This document shows, one piece after another, positions 54,880 through 64,000 of a stretch of 64,000 nucleotides of DNA (position 1 is its first letter; each line of letters starts with the position of its first letter). The position numbers were made by a program, and so were the translations under genes. Origin of the DNA: Onthophagus taurus (Eukaryota > Arthropoda > Insecta > Coleoptera > Scarabaeidae); assembly GCF_036711975.1 (NCBI RefSeq), contig NW_027248940.1:124001-188000 (forward strand). Reading direction: 5' to 3'. The notes below the pieces were generated by a model. It saw only the letters and a program-made list of their open reading frames with translations. It had not been told where the DNA came from and did not search any database.

Positions 54880-57368
54880 CAGGGTGTCCAAATTTCGATG
54901 GGTTTGCAGGGTATCTCAGTTATTATGAAAGATAGAAAGTTGCGGTTTTCGCGAACCTGAGCAATTTTTTTGTGAAACTTACAATGCCACAAACCAAATT
55001 TTCATAGACCTCTTCGTTTTTGATATACAGGGAATATTTCAAGATTTACGATTTTCAGACACCCCCCGTATCTCGGCTATCCAGAAACTTAGTAAAAAAG
55101 TAAAAACGGGTTCTAATAGATTTTTCACGTAGAATCCAATGATGCACGTAGAATTTTTCTAGACATCACGGTTTTTGAGTTATAAACACAACTTAGGTTT
55201 TTTTAAATGGAACCACCTATATTTTGTTTTTTTATTGAACTAGAATTTTTTCAAGCTTTTCACTGATATATAATACTCTATACTTACCTTCATAATTAAC
55301 CTCGAAATTAAAAAAACCACATTATTTTATAAGTAGGCTATGATAAATTAAGTGATCGCGTTGCTAGGATACCAAAATAAACAAAGAATTTTGAAAATAC
55401 TATAATATTAATTATTGACTTATTAAAAAAATGTATCTATTAAATTTTGTTTGCTAAAAACGAAAAATTATTAAAAACTAAACATTATGCAAATATGGCT
55501 TCAAGTTACAAGAATTGTTTAAAGTTGTTACCATTTTGATGCACACATTGTTCACAAAGTTTAGTAATGCGTTTAATTGCATTTAGAATAGTTATGGGAT
55601 GTTGCTGTAAATGTGAAAAAGCATCAGTTACAGCAATTTTCAATTCCAATTTTGTTCGATTCTGGGTACTATATACCCGATTCTTGATATATCCCCATAA
55701 AAAGAAGTCCAAAATAGATAAATCAGGTGATCTTGCTGGCCATCGCGTTGGACCAATTCTGCAGTTTGATAGTGACTCACTAACTGCGCATTATGAGCGG
55801 GAGCTCCGTCCTGCTGAAAATAAATATTATTTAGCCGAATAAGAGGAATATCATCCAAAATCTCTGGCAAAGCCTCTTGCAAGATGGCCAAATAGCGATT
55901 AGCGCAAAGGTTTCCTTCACATATTTTGTAAACAATTCGTGGCCCAATAATAAAACATGCCACGCTAAAACCAAATTTTCCTTGACGCACCCGCTCAATT
56001 ACAATATGTTGGTTTTCTTGATGCCAATGCCTGTTATTATGACGATTATAGATTCCTGTGCTGGTAAAATATGCCTCATCAGACCATATAATAGAGGAAC
56101 TAAATTCAATATTACTTTGTGCATGGTTCAAATCGATTCGATTTTTTAATTCCAACTTGACATTCAATTTCCCTACATGATGTTTTAGGCGCGGCTTCCA
56201 CACATCCTAACACGGTAATTTCATTGTTATTCCGATTTTCTTTATAATATTTTTTTGGCCTGGGCATCAAAAAACATCCATAATTGATCAAATTACGCTT
56301 TATTCGCAAAAAAATTTTTGAATTTGGTTGCGCTCTTTCTGGATATCTGAAGTGAAACAATCTGCTAATAAAATGTTATTGCTGATAAATGTTGCATTCT
56401 ACCTATTTATGTATAATTCAGCAGCTCGGTTAACATTTTCATTTGCATGAATGTGACATGCTAGCATGTCATATTTTTCATAATTTTCATAGCGCTCCAT
56501 TTCAAGAAAAAGATAATTAAGTTAAGTTAATTAAAGGTAATTAAGTAACACACGACTTATTGTTAGCACAAAATTCAAAATTAAGTTTGACAGTAATTAA
56601 CTATATTTACTTTGTTTATTCCGGTATCCTAGCAACGCGCTCACTTAATAGACAACCTAAGCCTTGACGTAACAGAGATGGGCGGAGCTTATATCGACTC
56701 CAAACATTTTCATAGCTAAGTGTGTTGCTAACGGTAAATCACCATATGCAATTTTTCAAATTAGTGTTAAAATAAAATAAACTAAGTGACTTTTTATGAC
56801 ATTTTTATTACGGTTTATCATTAGCAACTGTGGTTAGCAACGAAATTGTTTGGAGTCGATATAAGCTCCGCCCATCTCTGTGACGTCAGGTTAGGCAGTC
56901 TATTTATCATTGCCTACTTATAAAATAATGTATTTTATTCAATTTCGAGGTTAATTATAAAGGTAAGTATAGAGTATTATATATCAGTGAAAAGCTTGAA
57001 AAAAATCCAGTTCAATAAAAAAATAAAATATAGGTGGTTCCATTTAAAAAAACCTAAATTGTGTTTATAACTCAAAAACCGTGATGACTAGAAAAATTCT
57101 ACGTGCACCATTGGATTCTCCGTGAAAAAATCTATTAGAACCCGTTTTTACTTTGTTACTATGTTTCCGGATAGCCGAGATACGGGGGGTGTCTGAAAAT
57201 CGTAAATTTTGAAATACTCCCTGTATATCAAAAACGAAGAGGTCTATGAAAATTTGGTTTGCGGCATTATAAGTTTCACAAAAAAGTAGCTCAGGTTCGC
57301 GAAAACCGCAACTTTCTATCTTTCATAATAACTGAGATATCCTGCAAACCCATCGAAATTTGGACACC
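54880..57368. mobile_element. Element D2: mariner-like with near-complete transposase
   Basis: It starts CAGGGTGTCCAAATTTCGAT after TA (54878-54879). The right end ...cgaaatttggacacc lacks its final bases and passes straight into truncated E4. The arms match over about 500 bp (54880-55400 against 56600-57368). Confidence 0.85.
55506..56500 (-). pseudogene. DUF4817-type Tc1/mariner transposase of D2
   Basis: From an ATG at 56500: MERYENYEKYDMLACHIHAN, then FRYPERAQPNSKIFLRIKR (HTH), IIWSDEAYFTSTGIYNRHNN (first Asp), NIYFQQDGAPAHNAQLVSHY (second Asp). In another frame it ends with SPDLSILDFFLWGYIKNRVY (third Asp; the end of this is 55712-55506). This is the most complete member of the family in the window; all three catalytic motifs exist, but frameshifts near 56390, 56160 and 55700 break it. 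Confidence 0.85.
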
Positions 57369-57710
57369 ATTTTTCAAAAAACCCTAATTATCTCCCAAAC
57401 TATTAATGTTAGTTATGGGACATATGGGATATAAAAGATGTAGAATGAGATACCGAAGACGACTAAGTAATAAAATATGGGGGGTGCCATTTAAAAAAAT
57501 GAAGTTATGGTACTTCCAAATTTTGAAAAGTTGACGTGCCATAGTAAAGTGACCAAACGTTCTAGACAGCCGTTCTCGGCACCAAAACATACTCCATCAT
57601 GTTGCTTAAGCATGATCTGAATCCTAAATTGATATCCCAAAAATCGAGTGTTCTCTGATTTTTTGAACAAATGTCTGCTGGAGCAGATTTTTCTAGAAAA
57701 ATTCGAATAA

Positions 57711-59709
57711 TAATAATAATAATATTTATTGATCACAACGTACTACACTTCAGAATAAACAACTAAAAATGGTTTCCAATAAACAACTGATCAATCTTAT
57801 GGTGAGGTTCAATATATATTGTTCTTCCACCTCACCATAAAGTATATAAAGAGAAAAAAAAACAGTATAGCGTGTTAAATATAAAAAAAAAGAATCGCGA
57901 CAACGGTATAAAGCTATAAACAAAACAAGAGTTTTAACATATAATACTTAGGTGAATACTACCAAAGGCCACAACAAGTCGTTATCGATACCATGTCAGT
58001 ACTCGAAAGGGTTCCCCAGAAATTAAGAACAAATTGAGGTAGAACAAAAAGATTACAAAAACATTCAAACGCAAAAGCAAGATCTGTGACTATTAAGAGA
58101 TTTGCAGGTATTGCGAACACTGCTGCCCAAACAGAAAATCAGCATAGCGCCTCCTGGCGGTGGCGGCAGACCCACACTCTGTCAATGCGCAACCAGAAGG
58201 GAGCTCATTAATTACTTTGCATATCTGGTATGAGAAGCATTTTTTAAAACTCATAGTGTGGAATATTGGTGGAGATAGCCTTCCCTTAAACCTCACATTA
58301 ACCGAGTGCACGTCACCCCGAAAAGACAACTTTTTTACAAGATACGCTGGTTTATGTAGAGTGAGTAATTTATGGTAAAAACCTACAGCATGCAACATTC
58401 TTCTCCCCTGCATGTTCAACCACTTTAAAATCGGCAGCTTACAGCTGACGTGATCTCTGCGTTTCAATCCAAAAATTAGTCTGATACAGGTGTTTTGTAC
58501 CTTTTGAATTTTCCTCTTCAATGCATAGGACAGAAAGGGTGTTTACAATGCATCGCCATAATTAAACATTGATAGTACTAAACTTTCGCATAGGCACACT
58601 ATTGCACTATGATTAACAAAGGCTCTGTTAGTATAAATAATTCTAAGGCTACTGTAAGCTCTTTGAACGCATTAATTCGCACTCAAGCCTGTTTTATATC
58701 ATGAGCCGGAAAAGAATAGTATATTTGCGTGTCGTCGGCGTAAAAATGGGTCTTGCAATGCATAACCCCTTGGTTAAAGTTTGATGTATATAAAGCATAA
58801 AGCAAAGGCGAGAGTATAGAACCCTGAGGAACGCCCGAACGAGTGTATTGATATTCAGATTGTTCATCACCCATAAATACGGCTTGTTGTCTATGTGTTA
58901 GAAAATCATATAATATGCGGGTAGACTTATCATCAAAACCGGAATACCTCAAAATTGATGCCATTGTCTCATGATTGACCGTATCGAACGCCTTTGAATA
59001 ATCTAGTAGGCAAACAACTGTTAAATTACCTCTATCGGTTTCGCGAATTATATCATCAATGATATGTATCAATGCTGTCGTGCAACTGTAACCCCGTCTG
59101 AAACCCGATTGGTTCTGTGGTAGTATGTCATTCTCCTCCACAAAGGAGACCATTTGTTCATAAAGAATTTTTTCTGCAACCTTTGCTAATACTGGCAAAA
59201 TACTAATGGGTCTCAGGTCGCTAAGTACCGAAGGTTTAGAGATTTTGGAAAGCGGTTTTATTACGGCTTTCTTCCATGTCATTGGAAAAACACATGTTTC
59301 GATGCACGCATTTATAGTATCGCGAATATAAGGTAATATATGTGGACAGCACAATTTTAAGCATTTAATATTGGGACGATCATGACCAAGCGCATTACTC
59401 TTAATTGAATTAATTGCACGCTCCACATCCATATCCTCCACCACTCGAAAGCCAAAAGACAAGTTATTCCGTTTGTTGGAATTATAAAAGTTGACCAGTT
59501 CTAAGTCAGGAACACCTTCCCCCGATACCGCTGCAATAAAGTAATTATTGATATCATTGGGTGACCGAAGGTGAAGTAGAACTGACATGTTTTTTCTTTT
59601 AAATATTCCCGTATCGCAGTGCTTTCCAACAATCATTTGTGATGTTCAATTGCGACTCAAAATATGCCCTGCGCTCATGAATAATCGAGGTATTAACTAA
59701 ATTACGTGC
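57711..59709 (-). mobile_element. 5'-truncated jockey-superfamily LINE with 7-bp target duplication
   Basis: Flanked by cgaataa (57704-57710 and 59710-59716). On the minus strand it ends with an att-repeat tail at the left, as does the 51437 LINE, but it is a different family. Confidence 0.88.
58093..59636 (-). pseudogene. LINE reverse transcriptase, frameshifted
   Basis: Piece 59636-58683 has VLSDLRPISILPVLAKVAEK, TVVCLLDYSKAFDTVNHETM, TRSGVPQGSILSPLLYALY and CKTHFYADDTQIYYSF. Piece 58521-58093 has the C-terminal QNTCIRLIFGLKRRDHVSC. The frame is broken between 58521 and 58683. Confidence 0.88.
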
Positions 59710-59751
59710 CGAATAACTCGAGAACAGCCGAATCAAATTGCAAAAAGTAAT

Positions 59752-61288
59752 AGTATATTAAAAAAACAAGTTTCGTAAGACACGCTTGAAATACACGAAT
59801 TCAAGTTGAAAAACGAGTGGCGAAGCCACGAGTTTTTCAATGAATGAGTGCTTTAAGTCTTATGAAACGTGTTTTTTATGCTATTTTTTGTAATTCGCGT
59901 TTTTATACTTTTTTTTAACAAAAATAAAGTAAATTTTGGCAATGTAGGGAAATAGGTATGTACCAGTTGGTAATACCGTAACACTTGAAAATAGAAATTT
60001 GACTTGACAATTAGAAACTGTCAAAACACAAAATGTATTCACCTGACAAAAATGTTTCATGTACACCTCCCAATATAAGAGAAATAGCTCAGAGTTCAAT
60101 GTCCTCATCATTGTGGATCTTGTATTCGATGTTAAGAACGTGTTTAAACATCCATAGACAAAAATTGTCACATTGACAACTAGAAAAATTAATGACCCAA
60201 TGTCACCAACTTGAACTGGTCCCATAAAATGTTACTAAAATCTCATTACAGCACCCGTTTGAGTACTGTTATAGCTTTCATTACCGTCGCGAATTACAAA
60301 AAGCGCTTTTACGCACCCCGGCCTATTGCTGGCGCCTAGAAGTGTTCGTAAGGTGTGTTTCAGTCGAAAGTCTGGGACTCACAGTGTCTGCCCAGTAAAA
60401 ACCCTCCTCTCCAAGAGGAATGCCCCCTCCATCATCACCTCTTCCAGGATTGCATTTGTGCAATTACACAGCAGCGCGCGCTGTCACGTTTTCTTGTCAT
60501 TTCCGCCTTCTTGGTTTTGAGGACTGCTGTCACAAACGCTTTCGTGGCTATTCATGCTGGCCACCACGGTCTCTGGCGTTATTGGCCCGATTTCCCACCT
60601 CTGGCAGTGAAAGAAGGTGTGTTCAACGTCGTCCAACTATCGACATGCTGCGCTATCGACGTGACAAAACTTGAAACGGTTTTCAAATACCCTCCAAAGT
60701 CTTGTTATAGCTCGAAACGTACCCATTCTAACGTAGTTGTTTAATTTTTTCTTAAACGTCAACTTTAAATGTTTCAAAACGCACAAACCAAATCTAGTCT
60801 ATAGTTTTAAGATTTGGCAAATTAGTTTTTCAATGAATGAGTGCTTTAGGTCTTATGAAACGTGTTTTTTATGCTATTTTTTGTAATTCGCGTTTTTATA
60901 CTTTTTTTTTAACAAAAATAAAGTAAATTTTGGCAATGTAGGGAAATAGGTATGTAGCAGTTGGTAACACCGGAACACTTGAAAATAGAAACTTTGAATT
61001 GACAATTAGAAACTGTCAAAACACCAAATATATTCACCTGAAAAAAATGTTTGATGTACACCTCCCAAAATAAGAGAAATTGCTCAGAGTCAATGTCCTC
61101 ATCATTGTGGACTTTGTATTCGATGCTAAGAACGTGTTTAAACATCCATAGACAAAAATTGTCACATTGACAACTAGAAAAATTAATGACCCAATGTCAC
61201 CAACGTGAACTGGTTCCATAAAATGTTACTAAAATCTCATTACAGCATCGGATGTACTTTTATAGCTTCCATTACCGTAGCGAATTGC
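59752..61288 (-). repeat. Inverted copies of the 11395-12733 repeat block
   Basis: Order on plus: unit (59752-60303), LINE 3' remnant (60304-60824), unit (60825-61288), all in reverse orientation to the 11.4-kb locus. The junction with E4 is at gcaaaaagt on the left and gcgaattgcaaaaagtt on the right, suggesting a duplicated gcaaaaagt target. Confidence 0.75.
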
Positions 61289-61526
61289 AAAAAGTTATTT
61301 ATAAACCTTGAAAACAGACAAATCCAAATATGTAAAAAAATACAGGATGTTCCATTTAAAAAAATAAAGTAGGTGGCGATTTCCGGTATAACCGGAAGTG
61401 CTAAAAATCTGAAAATATTTTAGACGAAGAGAACGTAATTGATAATACTTAAGTCTGAATTCTCAAATTTTTATTTTGGCCAGAACTCTAGAAACGTCTA
61501 ATGACCGGTCTCGCTGAGACACCCTG

Positions 61527-61720
61527 TATAGTCAAGTCAAAACGAATTAAATGGATCCATTGTAATAGTGAAAACAATTTAGCAGTCTTTTTTACTAAGC
61601 TATTAGAAAGGGTTAAATTTGAGGGATTTAGAGATAAACTAGTTGTTCGAATTTAAGTTATTGTCTGTAAAACTTTGTTTTTGTTTACTGGAGTATGTTA
61701 AGTTTGACTTTTAGTTGTAT
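61527..61720 (+). pseudogene. Ty1/copia 3' remnant
   Basis: The frame reads VKSKRIKWIHCNSENNLAVF then FTKLLERVKFEGFRDKLVVRI and a stop, the copia RNase H C-terminus ('...N.AD.FTK.L....F..LR..LG'). It is the continuation of the remnant at 54226-54879. Confidence 0.65.
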
Positions 61721-62523
61721 AAACAAAAACGAAGTAGGTTGAATGACAATGTCAATATAATAAAACACCACTCAGTTGTTACGTTCTATCAAAGAAACAT
61801 CCCATTGAAAGCTTAGCAAAAAATATAACCCAACAACATAATGTGAGGCACAGACTTACTCAAGAGAAACAGTGGTTCAAGTAATCAAGCCGAGGTCGAT
61901 TGCGGCCGAGGCAAAATGTTGTTTGACACCAGCCTTGCGTTGATATGATTTTAATTGTAATGCCTCGTCCGCAAGGGATCTCGGCTTAGTTCCTTAATTC
62001 CATTGTTTCATATCATTAAGCCAAGGCCGCCTGCGGTTGAGGCATTGTTATATGTTATTTACAATTAGATTTAGAATGGTGTAATAACTGTGGTGCAGCA
62101 CGTGATTGTTTCTCTTGAGTAAGCCGAGGCATCACAATACTAACCACGAAATAGAAGCTAAGCAACATATTACAGTATCCTGGCCGCAAGCCTTAGTTCC
62201 TTAAACCACTGTTTCTTTCGAGTAAGCGAACGCCGTTTGCGACTGATTGTGAGAGGCGTATATATTGTAATGTTTTTCCAAATGGACCGCAAATAGTCCC
62301 TCTTCTTTTGAAAAGAATTATTTTAATGAAAACAACATTACTAAATTTTATAATAATTTGTTTTTTTATTAAATTGAAAAAAATTTAAATATTTAAACAG
62401 AATTGTCGAATTATCTCAGGGTTAAGGCAGGTTCTGGTAATACTATCAAGACAAACATGTGCACAACTTAAGGTGCAATCAAATTGAGATGTTGTCGACA
62501 AAATTAACAAAATATACTGATTA
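61721..62523. repeat. Non-coding stretch with recurrent GC-rich 'aagccgaggc' hairpins
   Basis: The word aagccgaggc or its complement occurs near 61888, 61961-61989, 62018-62047 and 62124, often as imperfect hairpins with gcgg between. The rest is AT-rich without genes. The left part (to about 61800) may be the copia LTR. Confidence 0.5.
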
Positions 62524-62525
62524 TA

Positions 62526-64000
62526 CAGGGTGATTCATAAGTAATGGGCCAAATTGTAAATGTACGTTCAGGAGGCCAAAATAATAATATTTTCATTAAC
62601 AATAATGGGTCTTAGTCTGCTTCTTACTGAGATACAGGATGTTAAAGCGAAAAAAATAAAATAGATTTTTGTTAATAGATCAGCTACTTTTCTACATAAT
62701 GACTCATAGTTGACTTATAGTTTTTGTAAGGGTAAACAATAATGTGTGAGAGGATTTGAGTTAACTCGTAGATGTCGCCACATGCGCCATATGAATTATG
62801 AAACGTCAATGAGCTTTTACGTTTAATGAATAGTTTAAAACATTTTATTGTTAAGTAAACTGATTCATTCTTGTCCTAACATAAATCAAAATGCCGAGAC
62901 ATAATCACTTTTCAAACGAAGAAATGAGAGACATGTTATGCGTTTACGCACAAGAACGTTTTTCTGGGCAAGCAGCATCCAGAAGGCAGCCAAACCGGAA
63001 GATATTTCAAAATATTTATAATCGATTGGGTGAAACAGGTTCATTTCGTCCAAAATATCATACAGGACGTCCTAAGATTATCACTCCGCAGCAAGAAGAT
63101 GAAATTTTGGTAAGAATTGCGCAAAATTCTGAAATAAGCACTCGTCGATTGTCTGCAGCAACTGGAATAAGCCAACCATCCGTGACTAGAATGGTGACTA
63201 CACAAGGAAAATTTATATCCCTATCATTTTATACCTGTGCAAAATTTACTTCCAACAGATTATCGAATCAGAGTTCAATTTTGTCAGTGGCTAAAAGGAA
63301 AATTGAATAATAATCCAACATTCCTAAATAACATTCTTTTCAAGGATGAAGCAACCTTTACCAGACGCGGAGTTTTTAATTGGCGAAATAGTCATGCCTG
63401 GGAAACCGAAAACCCTCGTTTAAAAAAAGATAGACATTTCCAGCACGAGTTTAAAATAAATGTGTGGTGCGGTGTAATAGGCAATACATTACTGGGCCCA
63501 GTTGAATTACCTCCTAATTTAAATGGAGCTCTTGCGAGATCTTCCATTACAACTAAGAAGAAATATGTGGTTCATGCAAGACGGTGCTCCTCCACATTTT
63601 TGACGTGCTGTGCGCGAACATCTGAATGAAACATTCCCTCACCGTTGGATTGGACGTGGTAGTGAATTTCAGTGGCCACCATGTGTGGGGTTACATGAAA
63701 TCAATGGTCTATGCTGAACCTACTATAAATACACGAGACGAGTTATGGAATAGAATTCAAGATGCAGCCAATTCAATACGAAATAATCCTGCTACATTTT
63801 TTAAAGTCAGACAATCCTTAACCAAACATGTTGAAAACCTTTTGCAGTAGCTCATAATTAAGCTTAAATTTAATTTAACTTCGCACAACATTAACATGTA
63901 GGTTTTGATAACAGTTGTCGTAAGTGGTCTTAGTTCTAATGTTGTATTTCGTTTTATTAACTGGCGTACAATAAATTGTTTTATTACGTAATTTTTTTAT
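62526..64000. mobile_element. Element F: mariner-like, cut by window end
   Basis: It starts CAGGGTGATTCATAAGTAAT after TA (62524-62525) and contains a DUF4817-type transposase on the plus strand. The right end is not reached. Confidence 0.8.
62891..63850 (+). pseudogene. DUF4817-type transposase of element F, third catalytic motif deleted
   Basis: MPRHNHFSNEEMRDMLCVYA, TGSFRPKYHTGRPKIITPQQ, STRRLSAATGISQPSVTR, then in another frame NLLPTDYRIRVQFCQWLKG and LFKDEATFTRRGVFNWRN (first Asp), INVWCGVIGNTLLGPVELP, and in a third frame MWFMQDGAPPHF (second Asp). After GRGSEFQWPP the block 'RSPDLNPLDFYL' is missing and the text resumes GYMKSMVYAEPTINTRDELW. It thus keeps the two Asp that element G lost and lost the one G kept. 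Confidence 0.85.

Larger units (their letters stand above)
57369..61526. mobile_element. Element E4: right-hand part of an E-family element, twice interrupted
   Basis: It starts mid-element at the D2 end (ttttcaaaaaaccctaatta), ends ...ctgagacaccctg before TA (61527-61528). It is split by a LINE (57711-59709) and by the repeat-unit block 59752-61288; the E sequence reads across both. Confidence 0.8.

Overview
The window is AT-rich eukaryotic DNA, most likely from an insect and possibly a beetle. The evidence is spliced host genes with GT-AG introns (LPCAT3/nessy-type acyltransferase, ALG11, RAD54/okra) set in a dense, deeply nested crowd of insect-type transposons. There is no sign of bacterial operons, CRISPR arrays or rRNA/tRNA genes. 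The species call is inference.

Layout. 1-262: 5' end of a PIF/Harbinger (HARBI1-like) nuclease ORF on the minus strand, running off the window. 1432-3573: intronless 713-codon minus-strand ORF with a 2-oxoglutarate/Fe(II) dioxygenase core and a base composition unlike its surroundings. 3980-9449: three Tc1/mariner-like long-inverted-repeat elements abutting at shared TA dinucleotides, with a hAT MITE and two further elements nested inside. 9534-10950: decayed Tc1-like transposase. 11395-17316: LINE 3' remnant plus tandem repeat units, into which D1 inserted, into D1 the element C1, and into C1 a 1.85-kb hAT element. 17764-30288: the LPCAT3-like gene (two coding exons, minus), whose 11-kb intron holds elements G, E1, a LINE and several foldback repeats. 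30885-31793: 3' half of a gephyrin/MoeA-type gene with a 1-nt frameshift. 31862-35276: Penelope-like retroelement pieces in four alternating orientations. 35277-40662: mariner-like E3 containing a piggyBac, itself containing C2. 40701-44428: three exons of a trypsin-like protease, one of them split by a 3.3-kb DDE transposon (K). 44578-46103: ALG11. 46433-49785: transposon J. 49976-51222: first four exons of RAD54. 51424-64000: A3 with a LINE, a broken copia interrupted by D2, E4, another LINE and repeat units, then a further mariner-like element F.

The host genes present are ALG11 (ER N-glycan assembly), RAD54 (recombination motor), an LPCAT3-like MBOAT enzyme, a protease and a molybdenum-cofactor gene. 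ALG11 and RAD54 were probably a compact head-to-head pair before J landed between them. The protease lacks its 3' exons and the gephyrin-like gene lacks its 5' exons; both losses face the same transposon-filled 8.9-kb tract.

The observation most worth following is element K. Its perfect 29-bp terminal inverted repeat carries a GTAAGT donor on one strand and a TTTTGCAG acceptor on the other. Its insertion into the protease exon therefore reads as a 3,250-nt GT-AG intron whose removal would leave exactly 39 extra nucleotides (13 codons) in frame with no stop.
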